Shown piece by piece: positions 1-8,323 of a stretch of 64,000 nt of DNA. This stretch comes from Plantibacter sp. ME-Dv--P-122b (GTDB lineage: Bacteria > Actinomycetota > Actinomycetes > Actinomycetales > Microbacteriaceae): positions 124,001 to 188,000 of the forward strand of contig NZ_JARVSC010000009.1 of NCBI RefSeq assembly GCF_030209375.1. The letters run 5' to 3'. The translations under genes and the position numbers were made by a program. The notes under the pieces were generated by a model. The model was not told the origin of the DNA. It worked only from the letters and a program-made list of their open reading frames with translations, and did not search any database. How positions within the stretch are numbered: the first letter of the stretch is position 1; every line of letters starts with the position of its first letter.

Positions 1-1
1 C

Positions 2-82
2 GCACACGGCAAGCAGGTCGTGTTCACCGGACTCGACGAACGCAGCTCCGCCTTCCACGGGAAGCTCACCGGCCACCTCTGA
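2..82 (+). CDS. C-terminal fragment of a SulP-type anion transporter (STAS domain end), cut by the window edge
   Basis: Only the last 26 residues and the stop are in the window; they read in the second frame and begin AHGKQVVFTGLDERS. The pattern of a small helix, then a VVF(T/S)GL strand and a short amphipathic helix resembles the end of the STAS domain that closes SulP sulfate/bicarbonate permeases. STAS domains are cytoplasmic and modulate transport. The membrane part is outside the window, so substrate and start cannot be judged. It could also be a stand-alone STAS protein. Confidence 0.45.
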   Translation, partial: AHGKQVVFTGLDERSSAFHGKLTGHL

Positions 83-103
83 GCCGGTCGACCCGGCACC
101 ACC

Positions 104-451
104 TCAGAGGTTCAGCACTCGACGGAGCCCCGCGTCCAGGTCCAGTGACAGGGTGACGGGCACCCTTCCGGCGGCCGGACCGAGGTCGTCCTCATCGAGG
201 GTGAGCAGCTGCGTGGTGTTCACGACCGAGTCCTTCGGCAGTCCGGAAGCCGTCGCAGGGAGGAACACGTTGCCCGGGAGCTCGGCGAGCGCTGTGTTCG
301 ACGTGACGACCGCGACGATCACGGTTCGGAGTGCGCTCCGCGTGTAGGCGTCATGTTGGACGACGACGACCGGGCGCCGCCCGGCGGGCGCACTCCCCCG
401 TTCGCGAGGGCCGAGATCGACCCACCGGATGTCACCGCGGCGGATCACCAA
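104..451 (-). CDS. mazF: MazF/PemK-family mRNA interferase toxin
   Basis: The product is 115 residues, the usual size for a PemK/MazF endoribonuclease that cleaves mRNA at short sites. The N-terminal RRGDIRWVDLGP strand, the conserved GRRPVVVVQ segment, the TSN turn around residue 51 and the LPKDSVVNTTQLLTLD segment follow the family fold. The conserved Ser/Thr region after LPKDS is where the family's catalytic residues lie. The start overlaps the end of the upstream antitoxin gene by 7 bases, so the two are translated as one unit. The activity and cleavage site are inferred from the family. Confidence 0.85.
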   Translation of the reverse strand: MVIRRGDIRWVDLGPRERGSAPAGRRPVVVVQHDAYTRSALRTVIVAVVTSNTALAELPGNVFLPATASGLPKDSVVNTTQLLTLDEDDLGPAAGRVPVTLSLDLDAGLRRVLNL

Positions 452-702
452 TCGTCACCCGCAGTGAGTGCGGCAAGGCGGTCGCGTCCGGCCGCGGCGA
501 CGCCCCGCACTTCCTCCGCCGAAGCGACTCCCGCGTGCCGCAGCGCGGTGTCCACTGCGGCAGTGAGACCGGCGGCATCGGTCTCGTCGAGATACCGACT
601 CGCCGCCGCTGCGAAGAATTCGGACCGGTTGACACCGAGCTCGGCGGCGCGAGCCTCGACGCGGGTGAACAGTTCATCGGGCAACGAGATGGCGGTCTTC
701 AC
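445..702 (-). CDS. mazE: Ribbon-helix-helix antitoxin of the MazEF-like pair
   Basis: The product is 85 residues. The first 45 residues (KTAISLPDELFTRVEARA, then LGVNRSEFFAAAASRYL) form a short beta strand followed by two helices, as in MetJ/Arc-type ribbon-helix-helix antitoxins. The C-terminal half is the likely toxin-neutralising tail. The start is GTG and lacks a ribosome binding site. A TATACT hexamer ends 7 bases upstream on the same strand, so the message is probably leaderless. The gene comes first in the operon, before the toxin, as is usual. Autoregulation through the direct repeat at 711-727 is inferred. Confidence 0.8.
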   Translation of the reverse strand: MKTAISLPDELFTRVEARAAELGVNRSEFFAAAASRYLDETDAAGLTAAVDTALRHAGVASAEEVRGVAAAGRDRLAALTAGDDW

Positions 703-709
703 AGGTCAG

Positions 710-727
710 AGTATAACCGGGTATAAC
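710..727 (-). promoter_or_regulatory. Promoter and probable autoregulatory repeat of the mazEF-like operon
   Basis: Two copies of GTATAAC (plus-strand reading) at 711-717 and 721-727 are separated by CGG. On the minus strand the first copy supplies the -10 hexamer TATACT (715-710), which ends 7 bases before the GTG start. A ribbon-helix-helix repressor bound to such a direct repeat would cover the promoter. No good -35 box was seen. Confidence 0.5.
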
Positions 728-904
728 TTTGGTTGCGACCCTGGGCTGAAGATGTCGACGGCGTGACTGGGCATGCGACCACGGTACGCAGCCCAGGTCG
801 GTCACGGCCTGGCCGGCGCAGCAGCGGTGGAGAGGAGCCCCCACAAGCCGGTCTGTGGAGGACTGAAGTCGCCGATTCGCAGGCCACCAGAGGATGATGG
901 AGTC

Positions 905-1990
905 ATGGCAGAAACCGGAACGCCCAGAGTCGCGGTCTACATCGACTTCGACAACATCGTCATCTCGCGCTACAACCAGCTCTACGGGAAGGCGGCGTTC
1001 AGCCGGGATCGCGCGCGGTCCCACGTGCCCTCCGCCGCACCCGAAGGCGACGAGATCTCCGAGCGTCTGCAGGCCGCGCGGGTCGACGTGGGCGCCATCC
1101 TCGACTACACCTCGTCGTTCGGGAACATCGTCATCAGCCGTTCCTACGCCGACTGGTCCGAGCCGGTCAACTCCGCGTACCAGAAGGACCTCGTGGACCG
1201 CGCGGTCGACCTGACGCAGATGTTCCCCACGACGAAGGCGATGAAGAACGGTGCCGACATCCGCCTCGCCGTCGACGTCGTCGAGGACCTCTTCCGCCTC
1301 CCCGACCTCACGCACATCGTGATCGTCGCCGGCGACTCGGACTACATCTCCCTCGCGCAGCGCTGCCGACGCCTCGGACGCCACGTGATCGGGATCGGTG
1401 TCGCCGGTGCGACGAGTCGTGCGCTCATGGCGGCGTGTGACGAGTTCTCCGACTACGACGACATCCCTGGGATCGTCCGCCCGGTCGTCACGCGCACGCC
1501 CCGGACCCCTGCCGCCGTCGAGAACACGGCTGAGGTCTCGGCTGAGGAGACACCGAAGTCCACGCCCAAGTCCGGCGGGCGTCGTCGCGCCTCGTCCGGG
1601 TCCACGCCGACGGCCGAAGCTCCGGTCGCCCAGACACCTCCGCGGATCGGCGGCCTCTTCACCGAGCCGGTCTTCAGCCACCGTGACGCCGACGACCTGG
1701 ACGACACCGACGACGAGACCGCGGACCCCTCCGGCCCCGACGCACAGCGTGCGGCGACCGAGCTCCTCGTGCGGGCGCTCCGCCTCGTGCACGCGAAGAA
1801 CGACGACGAGGACTGGCTGCTGAACGCCGAGGTGAAGAACCAGATGATCCGTATGGATCCGGCGTTCAAGGAGAAGCCGCTCGGCTACCGCTCGTTCAGC
1901 GACTTCATCAACTCGCGCTCGGACCTCGTCGAGGTGAACCCGGACGCGAGCCCCGACGGACGTCGTCTGCGGCTGCGCGAACTGGGCTGA
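905..1990 (+). CDS. NYN-domain (LabA/DUF88-like) protein with C-terminal OST-HTH/LOTUS domain
   Basis: The product is 361 residues. Residues about 9-170 form a PIN-like NYN nuclease domain: VYIDFDNIV gives D14, D16 and N17, ADIRLAVDV gives D118 and D124, and VAGDSDY gives D144 and D146. These acidic residues bind metal in the family. An acidic, low-complexity linker (about 190-285) leads to a C-terminal domain (about 288-361, GYRSFSDFINSR) that matches OST-HTH/LOTUS RNA-binding folds. An open frame extends upstream to 773, but it has no coding character and the NYN fold starts just after the ATG at 905. The role is inferred to be RNA processing or regulation; the target is unknown. Confidence 0.8.
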   Translation: MAETGTPRVAVYIDFDNIVISRYNQLYGKAAFSRDRARSHVPSAAPEGDEISERLQAARVDVGAILDYTSSFGNIVISRSYADWSEPVNSAYQKDLVDRAVDLTQMFPTTKAMKNGADIRLAVDVVEDLFRLPDLTHIVIVAGDSDYISLAQRCRRLGRHVIGIGVAGATSRALMAACDEFSDYDDIPGIVRPVVTRTPRTPAAVENTAEVSAEETPKSTPKSGGRRRASSGSTPTAEAPVAQTPPRIGGLFTEPVFSHRDADDLDDTDDETADPSGPDAQRAATELLVRALRLVHAKNDDEDWLLNAEVKNQMIRMDPAFKEKPLGYRSFSDFINSRSDLVEVNPDASPDGRRLRLRELG

Positions 1991-2081
1991 GCCCGGCCCC
2001 GCAGCAGGAGATCAGCGTCGCAGCAGGACCGTCCGCCTCGCGGCGTCCTGTTCCGACGCGGATCTCTCGCTGCGGCGTGGC

Positions 2082-3365
2082 TCAGGCGCCCCGGAAGAAC
2101 GCCTGGACCGCTGCGCTCAGAGCGGTCGGGTCGTCGATGTGGCACAGCTCGCGGGCGGAGTGCATCGACAGCAGCGGCGTCCCGACGTCGACCGTCCGGA
2201 TGCCGAGTCGCGTCGCAGTGAGCGGGCCGATGGTCGAGCCGCACGGCACCGTGTTGTTCGACACGAAGTCCTGCGAGACCACTCCGGCCGCGGCGCAGCT
2301 CCGCGCCCACAACGCGGCCCCGAGGGCGTCCGTGGCGTAGCACTGGTTCGCGTTGATCTTGAGCAGTGGACCACCACCGGCGATCGGCCGGTTGGCCGGG
2401 TCGTGGCGTTCCGGGTAGTTCGGGTGGATCGCGTGCCCGGCGTCGGCGGACAGGCACCAGGAGGCGGCGTACGCCTGGAGTCGTTCGGACGTCGTCGCGC
2501 CGAGCGACGCGCCGATGCGGGTGAGGACGTCGTCGAGGAACGGACCGCTGGCACCGGAGGTCGAGGCCGAACCGAGCTCCTCGTGGTCGAAGGCGGCGAA
2601 GACCGTGATGTGTCCGGCCTCGTCCGTCGCTCCCCCGTCGCTCGCGGCCAGCAACGCCACGAGTCCAGCGTGGACCGAGGTCAGGTTGTCCATCCGGCCG
2701 GCGGCGAACAACTGACCGTCGAGACCGAATCGCCGGGGCTCCTGGGTGTCGGCGACGAGCACGTCGTACCCGGCGACCATCGACGCGTCGATGCCGGCGA
2801 TCCCTGCAAGATGCGCGAGCACGTCGGCGCCGGCGAGGTCACCGACCCCGTAGACCGGCTGCAGGTGGCGCTGGCGATCGAGGACGAGGCCGTCGTTGGC
2901 GCTTCGATCGAGGTGCACGGCGAGCTGCGGGATACGGAGGAACGGACCGGTCCGGACGAGGTGCACGGTCCCGTCGAGCGTCACCAGGCGTCCGGCGAGT
3001 TCGAGCTCACGGTCGAGCCAGGAGTTGAGGAGCGGTCCGCCGTAGACCTCCACCCCGGCCTGCAGCCACCCGTGCGCGCCGGTCGTCGGCTTCGGCTTGA
3101 GTTTGAAGCTCGGCGAGTCCGTGTGCGAGCCGAGGATGCGGAACGGCGTCGTGGCGTGGGCTTGCGCGGGCTGCACCCAGGCGATCACCGCGCCCTCGCG
3201 TTCGACGAAGAACCGGCCGGCGCCACCGTCCCAGGACTCGGTCTCGAGCCGCCGGGTGAAGCCGGCCGCCGTGAGGCGCCGAGCACCCTCCGCGACCGCG
3301 TGATACGAGGTGGGCGAGGCGACGATGAAGTCGGCGAGGTCGGTGATGTGGGCGACGGAGTCCAT
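2082..3365 (-). CDS. apeB: M18-family aspartyl aminopeptidase
   Basis: The product is 427 residues, the usual length of bacterial M18 metallo-aminopeptidases (DAP/ApeB), which remove N-terminal acidic residues using two metal ions and form tetrahedral dodecamers in the cytoplasm. LGSHTDSPSFKLKP carries the first metal ligand (about H81) and the adjacent D83. GRMDNLTS and FAAFDHEELGS carry further metal ligands and the catalytic Glu, and SMHSARELCHIDD near the end carries the last His. The ATG at 3365 follows a GGAGG on the minus strand; a longer open frame upstream is not coding. The gene is convergent with the NYN gene and divergent from the LssY-like gene. Confidence 0.9.
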   Translation of the reverse strand: MDSVAHITDLADFIVASPTSYHAVAEGARRLTAAGFTRRLETESWDGGAGRFFVEREGAVIAWVQPAQAHATTPFRILGSHTDSPSFKLKPKPTTGAHGWLQAGVEVYGGPLLNSWLDRELELAGRLVTLDGTVHLVRTGPFLRIPQLAVHLDRSANDGLVLDRQRHLQPVYGVGDLAGADVLAHLAGIAGIDASMVAGYDVLVADTQEPRRFGLDGQLFAAGRMDNLTSVHAGLVALLAASDGGATDEAGHITVFAAFDHEELGSASTSGASGPFLDDVLTRIGASLGATTSERLQAYAASWCLSADAGHAIHPNYPERHDPANRPIAGGGPLLKINANQCYATDALGAALWARSCAAAGVVSQDFVSNNTVPCGSTIGPLTATRLGIRTVDVGTPLLSMHSARELCHIDDPTALSAAVQAFFRGA

Positions 3366-3428
3366 CCCACCATCCTCCCACCACCCACGCACCCGGCACG
3401 TGGATGCACCAGGCCCTACCCTGGACGG

Positions 3429-4793
3429 GTGACGAAGACCCGCAGCGACCTCATCGGGCCGGCAAGCGGCCTGTCCGAAGATCGTCGCGGTCGAATCGCA
3501 CGCATCGTCGACGGTTGGTTCTTCGCCTTCGGCACGGCTGCGGCCGTCTTCCTGGCGTACGTGTTGCTCACCGAGGCGTTCGCCCGCGGTTGGGCCCAGG
3601 CCTGGTTCATCCTCGTCATCTACCTCGTCATCGCCTACCTGATCCTCCCCCGCCTCCACACGGTGCTCTCCCGCGTCTATCTGCCCGACTACTTCATCGG
3701 GCGGACCCGCACGCGTGAAGGCATCCTCGGCGATCCCGTGAACCTCGGCCTCCGAGGTCGGGAGGAGCAGATCCACACGGCGATGCTCTCGGCGGGTTGG
3801 ACGCTCGCCGACGACCTCGGCCTCCGTGCGAACCTCCGGATCGTGACGTCGACGCTGACCAGGCGCAGCTACTCCGAGGCGCCCGTCTCGTCGCTCTACC
3901 TGTTCGGTCGTCGCCAGGCGTTCTGCTACCAGCAGGAGGTCGACGGGAGCCCGGGCAAGCGGCACCACGTCCGGTTCTGGCCGACCCCGGCGGGCTGGTT
4001 GCTCCCGGGCGGGTACCAGGCGGATTGGCTGGCCGCCGGGACGTACGACCGATCGGTCGGCATCAGCATCTTCACACTGCAGGTGACCCACCGGATCGCC
4101 GATGACGTCGACGACGAACGTGATCACATCGTCGCGTCCATCGAGGCTGCGGACCTCGGGGCGTCGAGGTCCGTGATCGACAACTTCTCCACTGGGTACC
4201 ACTCGCGGAACGGCGGAGGCGACGCGATCGTCACCGACGGCGACCTGCCGATCATCGATCTCAGCGCCGTGGTCGTGCCGCCCGCGGCGACCCTGCCGGC
4301 CGCCGACGCTCCCCCGACGCGCTCCCTCATCCGTGCCGGCGAGCCGCGACCCCTGGACACCACCGTCGGTGTGGTCCTCATGGTCGTCGCGGCACTGTCC
4401 ACCGTGCTCTCCGGCGTCCTCCTGGTCTCCGATTGGAAGCAGGTCATCGCGGAGGCCCGCGCGACGGCTGCGACGGCTGACGACGTCGTCCTCATCCCGT
4501 GGGTCGTCGGGGCCATACTGGCCCTGTCGGCCGTGGTGACGCTCTGTTACCTCGTCCTCGCCTGGCGGGTCCATCGTGGAGGCAACCTCGCGCGCCTGCT
4601 CGCCATGGCGTTCAGCTCGACGTCCATCGCCACGCTCGCTACGACCTACCTGGCGGGCGCCGGCGGATTGACGCTGCAGACCAACCTGATCGGCTTCGCG
4701 GTCGACTGTTCCATCATCCTCGCCCTCTCCGGAACCGAGGCCCGCGACTGGGCTCGTGGGCGACAACGACGCACCCGGAGGACGAAGGCATGA
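3429..4793 (+). CDS. LssY C-terminal-domain membrane protein
   Basis: The product is 454 residues. There are two membrane segments near residues 35-75, then a soluble domain (about 85-260) with motifs seen in LssY_C proteins, for example DPVNLGLRG, W.LADDL, SPVSSLYLFGR-like text and VTHRIADDVDDERD. A proline-rich stretch and three more membrane segments close the protein. The function is unknown; LssY_C domains occur with PAP2 phosphatase proteins. The GTG start at 3429 lies exactly 6 bases after TACCCT, suggesting a leaderless mRNA. The stop overlaps the next start as ATGA, so the two are translationally coupled. Confidence 0.7.
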   Translation: MTKTRSDLIGPASGLSEDRRGRIARIVDGWFFAFGTAAAVFLAYVLLTEAFARGWAQAWFILVIYLVIAYLILPRLHTVLSRVYLPDYFIGRTRTREGILGDPVNLGLRGREEQIHTAMLSAGWTLADDLGLRANLRIVTSTLTRRSYSEAPVSSLYLFGRRQAFCYQQEVDGSPGKRHHVRFWPTPAGWLLPGGYQADWLAAGTYDRSVGISIFTLQVTHRIADDVDDERDHIVASIEAADLGASRSVIDNFSTGYHSRNGGGDAIVTDGDLPIIDLSAVVVPPAATLPAADAPPTRSLIRAGEPRPLDTTVGVVLMVVAALSTVLSGVLLVSDWKQVIAEARATAATADDVVLIPWVVGAILALSAVVTLCYLVLAWRVHRGGNLARLLAMAFSSTSIATLATTYLAGAGGLTLQTNLIGFAVDCSIILALSGTEARDWARGRQRRTRRTKA

Positions 4794-5287
4794 CCGACGC
4801 ACCCGACCAGACGGACGAGGGGCCACGCCCCGCCACCTCGCTCAAGCGCGCGCTGCTCCTCGGCGCAGCCATCATCACGATCGTCGCCGGCCTGACGGTG
4901 CACTGGTCGGTGGCGGCAGCCTGGGCGAACCCCGTGACCAACGCGCTGTACACCGTGCTCGTCGCGCTCCTCCTGGCTTTCGCCGCCCCACGGCGTCCGC
5001 TGTGGCAGATCGCCCTCGGCGCCTTCGGCTTCTCGGCGGCGATCGAGTGCTTCCAGGCCACAGGGGTTCCCGCCGCACTCGCGGACCAGTGGCCGCCCTC
5101 GGCGCTCGTGCTCGGCACGACGTTCATCCCGACGGACTTCATCTCCTACGCCCTGGGCGCGGCGGCGTTCCTGTTCCTGTCCCTCGCCATGTCGCTGGTG
5201 ATCCGCTGGGTTCGCAACGACCTCCTCGAGCGACGCGCGCGCGCGGACCGCGAGACACGGCGCCGATCGGACTCAGGACCCGCCTGA
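4790..5287 (+). CDS. DUF2809-like small membrane protein
   Basis: The product is 165 residues with four predicted membrane helices (about 18-40, 45-65, 70-90 and 125-148). The segment IECFQATGVPA, followed by WPPSALVLGTTFIPTDFISYALGA, is the characteristic DUF2809 pattern of a Q.TG.PA loop and a D..(A/S)YA.G helix. Its function is unknown. It begins on the ATGA that ends the LssY-like gene, so the two probably work together in the membrane. A basic, arginine-rich tail follows the last helix. Confidence 0.65.
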   Translation: MTDAPDQTDEGPRPATSLKRALLLGAAIITIVAGLTVHWSVAAAWANPVTNALYTVLVALLLAFAAPRRPLWQIALGAFGFSAAIECFQATGVPAALADQWPPSALVLGTTFIPTDFISYALGAAAFLFLSLAMSLVIRWVRNDLLERRARADRETRRRSDSGPA

Positions 5288-5295
5288 CGGGTGCC

Positions 5296-6513
5296 CTAGC
5301 CCCGAGTCGTCTCGCCGTACTGGACGTGTTCGAGGTCGAAGACCGCTTCCGCAAGCGCGGACCTCGCAGCTTCGAACTCGACGTCGTCGGGGTGGCCCAC
5401 CACCCGGGCGTGTTCGAGGTGCCAGGTGGCACTGCGCAGGAGTTCGACGGTCGTCGGAGCGGGGGAGGGCGCTCGCGTCGAGGCCGCGGGTGACGCGTCG
5501 GCGTTCGCCGCTCCACCGGGGACGAACTCGATCGTGTTCGATTCCGCCGGAGCGTCGTTCTGGGCGTATTCCTTCTTCTTCATATGTCCTTCATCGAGAT
5601 CGTGAACTGTTGTGGCTTGCCGTGCGACCGGCTCCACTGGCTGCAAGGATGCCGGTTGTGGAGCCGAAGTGATATATGCCGATATGGGAATGTTCGGTTT
5701 CGAGCGCTGTTCGGCTCGCGCCATGGCGAGGAGCGACGGGACACGCCCACGGTCGTCCGGAGCATCCGAGGCGCCGAGGATCTGGAACCGTTCGAGCCCC
5801 CAGCAGAACCAGGCGGATGCCGTCCACGCGCAGATGGCAGCGTCGATGAGGTCCTCACGGTGCTTGTGCGCCGATTCCTTCAGCGGCGAGGGTTCCGCGA
5901 TGAGGTGCGCCGTCACCGGGTGGGTGTCGAGGTCGAGTGGTGGTGTGGCCGAAGTCAGCGCCTGCAGGCGCGAGACGAGGTCGTCGCAGACCTCCGCGCG
6001 GCGTCGCCGTCGCTCGGCGACAGGGAGACCGGGGTCGAGGCGTTTGTAGCGGGGCCGCGCATCCGGGTACCCGAACTCCTCGGCACCCACCAGCGTGGTG
6101 TGGGGATAGGCCTCGAAGAACACGACGGCGTCCGCCTCGGGCGTACTCAGGCCGTCGAAGTACTGGAACCCCGCCGCCTCCAGCGCCGTGAAGAGCGCGA
6201 CACCGCCGAGCGCGGGCAAGCGGAGGTTCGACGGGTAGGCCGAGACCTGCCAGCGCCCGTACCGCTGCCCGACCTCACGTTCACAGAGACGCATGCCGGT
6301 CTCGTTCCGAACGAGCAGCGGGGCATCGACCGCGATCACGGAGCCCGGTGAGGCGGTGGCGACGATCCAGGCGACGACGGCGTCGATCCCCACGGCCCAG
6401 CCCGCATCGATGACGGTGCCGGTCTCGTCGATGCAGACCAGTCCCGATTCGTTCGCCGCGCGGGAGTCGGTCCCCTCGCCCCAGGCGAGGTCGACTCCGA
6501 GGAAGCGGGTCAC
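5296..6513 (-). CDS. DUF429 (RNase H-like fold) protein with an unusual C-terminal extension
   Basis: The product is 405 residues. Residues 1-275 match DUF429 proteins: FLGVDLAWGEG at the N-terminus, VIAVDAPLLVRNETGMR, EAYPHTTLVG, and HKHREDLIDAAICAWTA, with Asp and Glu residues placed as in the RNase H fold. The GTG start has AAGGA 7 bases upstream. The family normally ends near residue 280. Here the frame runs on through an AT-richer stretch (5584-5700) and then a low-complexity Ala/Pro region. An internal ATG at 5583 with AAGGA in front could start a separate 95-residue protein in the same frame. A lost stop codon would explain both. The function is unknown. Confidence 0.7.
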   Translation of the reverse strand: MTRFLGVDLAWGEGTDSRAANESGLVCIDETGTVIDAGWAVGIDAVVAWIVATASPGSVIAVDAPLLVRNETGMRLCEREVGQRYGRWQVSAYPSNLRLPALGGVALFTALEAAGFQYFDGLSTPEADAVVFFEAYPHTTLVGAEEFGYPDARPRYKRLDPGLPVAERRRRRAEVCDDLVSRLQALTSATPPLDLDTHPVTAHLIAEPSPLKESAHKHREDLIDAAICAWTASAWFCWGLERFQILGASDAPDDRGRVPSLLAMARAEQRSKPNIPISAYITSAPQPASLQPVEPVARQATTVHDLDEGHMKKKEYAQNDAPAESNTIEFVPGGAANADASPAASTRAPSPAPTTVELLRSATWHLEHARVVGHPDDVEFEAARSALAEAVFDLEHVQYGETTRG

Positions 6514-6573
6514 GAGCGGTTCCTTCCGGTGGACGCGGCGAGGCGCCGCCTCCCGAGCCTACTGGGCAGATGT

Positions 6574-6620
6574 CGGCGACTCCTCGGATCCGACGGCGGG
6601 CCGGATCCGAGGAGCCGCCG
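6574..6620 (-). terminator. Strong hairpin after the HtrA-like protease gene
   Basis: A perfect 13-base stem (6580-6592 with 6602-6614) around a 9-base loop is extended by a further 5 pairs after one mismatch. It lies just past the stop of the minus-strand protease gene. There is no long T tract, as is common in high-GC genomes. Confidence 0.65.
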
Positions 6621-6638
6621 AGTGTCCCGAACGCCCGA

Positions 6639-8180
6639 TCAGGCGACCGGGCCCTCGATCAGCGTCACATCCGCGGTCTGGGAGGCACCCGTCGCCGTGG
6701 TCCAGGTGACGGACACCGTCTGGCCGGGCTGGAGCGTCGCCATGGTCGCGGTCAGGGTCTCGGCGGAGTCGATGGCGGCTCCGTTGAGGCCGGTGATGAC
6801 ATCGCCGACTGCGAGGCCGATCGACGCCGCCGGCGTGTTCTCGATCACCGAACCGACCACGGCGCCCGGCACGGTCTGGGCTGCGCCGGACGCGGCCAGA
6901 CCGATCCCGATGAAGGCCGGGTAGCCGATCGAGACCGTGTCGGTCTCGACGCCGGTGCGGATCTGATCGACGATGGACAACGCGTCGTCGATCGGGATGG
7001 CGAAGCCGTCGATGTCGGTCCCACCGGAGGAGGCAGCGGTGTCGACGCCGACGACCTCGCCCTCCGAGTCGTAGAGCGGCCCGCCGGAGTCGCCCGACTG
7101 GATGTCCGCGTCCGTCTGGATCAATCCGGTCAGCTGCTTGCCCGCCCCGGTCGTCTCATCCTGGACCGTGATGTCCTGGTCGAGGGCGGTGACGGACCCG
7201 TCCGCCGCGCTGGGCGTCCCACCCGTGCCGCCCGCGTTCCCGACCCCGGTGACGGCGTCACCGACGCCTGCGCCGCCGTCGTCGTCGATCGTGACGGTGT
7301 CCAGCCCTGAGGCGCCATCGAGCTGCAGGAGCGCGACGTCGTTCGTGGCATCCGTCCCGACGACGCGTGCGTCGTACTTCTCACCGGTCGCCACGACGGT
7401 CACGACGATGCTCGTCGCTCCCGCGACGACGTGGTTGTTGGTCAGGATCTGGCCGCCTGCGGTGAGGATCATCCCGGTTCCCGCGGCGGCGGCCCCCTGG
7501 TAGGCCAGCTCGGTGTCGATGTCGACGACGCCCACGGACTCCGCGGCGGTGGCACTCCGGGTGTTCGCCGTCGCGGCATCCGGCGTCGCCTGCTGCGGGC
7601 CAGGCTGACCGCCGGGCGCGCGGAAGCTCTGACCGCCCTCGTCCGGCACCGTCTCCGTCACCTGCGAGGAGGCGGCGACGCTCTGGAACGCGCCGGCCGC
7701 GAGCGAGGCGAGGCCGAGGCCACCGGTCACGAGGGACACGACCGTGGCGGCCGTCGCGGCGGCGATGATCCAGCCGATGGGCTGCCTCCTCGCCGGGGTG
7801 CCCGTGGTCGACGGCGGCTGGGGGATCGTCTGCTGTCCGTACGGTTGGGGCTGCCACGCGCCGGGCTGCGTGGAGGGGTGTCGGCCGTCGCCGAAGCGAC
7901 CGTACGGGCCGTGAGGTTCCTGGGGGTGACCGGACGGCTGCTGGCCGTGCATCGCGTGGGGAGCCGTTGCGTATCCGAAGGGAGTGGTGGGGTCGGGTCT
8001 CTGACCGCCGCCGGTCGTGTTGCCGGGGTAGCCGGGCGGGGGAGTGACATCCACCCCGGGCTGGGGCTGATACGAGCCGGTGGGCGGCTGGTACGGGTCG
8101 GGTGCGGGCGACGGCTGCGGTGCTTGCGTGCCGGCCGCGGGACGTGGCTCAGAGCGTTCTGGGTCTGGGGTGGTGTTCAC
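6639..8180 (-). CDS. Membrane-anchored HtrA/DegP-like trypsin-type protease with PDZ domain
   Basis: The product is 513 residues. Residues 1-130 are a Pro/Gln/Gly-rich cytoplasmic segment, about 135-165 a single membrane helix, 215-400 a trypsin-like domain and about 415-510 a PDZ domain (GSVIENTPAASIGLAVGDVI). The catalytic triad is readable as H250 (LTNNHVV), D281 (TNDVALL) and S365 (GDSGGPL). Actinobacterial proteins of this type sit in the membrane and act in envelope quality control. The GTG start at 8180 follows GAGAGGA; an in-frame ATG at 8213 has no comparable site. Substrates are unknown. Confidence 0.88.
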   Translation of the reverse strand: MNTTPDPERSEPRPAAGTQAPQPSPAPDPYQPPTGSYQPQPGVDVTPPPGYPGNTTGGGQRPDPTTPFGYATAPHAMHGQQPSGHPQEPHGPYGRFGDGRHPSTQPGAWQPQPYGQQTIPQPPSTTGTPARRQPIGWIIAAATAATVVSLVTGGLGLASLAAGAFQSVAASSQVTETVPDEGGQSFRAPGGQPGPQQATPDAATANTRSATAAESVGVVDIDTELAYQGAAAAGTGMILTAGGQILTNNHVVAGATSIVVTVVATGEKYDARVVGTDATNDVALLQLDGASGLDTVTIDDDGGAGVGDAVTGVGNAGGTGGTPSAADGSVTALDQDITVQDETTGAGKQLTGLIQTDADIQSGDSGGPLYDSEGEVVGVDTAASSGGTDIDGFAIPIDDALSIVDQIRTGVETDTVSIGYPAFIGIGLAASGAAQTVPGAVVGSVIENTPAASIGLAVGDVITGLNGAAIDSAETLTATMATLQPGQTVSVTWTTATGASQTADVTLIEGPVA

Positions 8181-8323
8181 GGGGATTCCTCTCGGCGGGG
8201 GTGCTGAGATCATCTGACTCCCGCAATCCGAGTGAATCGTCTGGTTCGGCCATGAACGACCTTTGAGCTTCCCGACCGTTTCCCGGATGAAGATCGTGTA
8301 CAGGCTCCATGCGAGACGCCACC

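Noticed and set aside
773-904. Extension of the NYN gene upstream of 905
   Set aside because: The extra 44 residues are Arg/Pro-rich and unlike the family; homologues start at the VYIDFDN segment.
3366-4826. N-terminal extension of the M18 aminopeptidase frame
   Set aside because: It overlaps the LssY-like gene on the opposite strand, has no family similarity and the true ATG at 3365 has a ribosome binding site.
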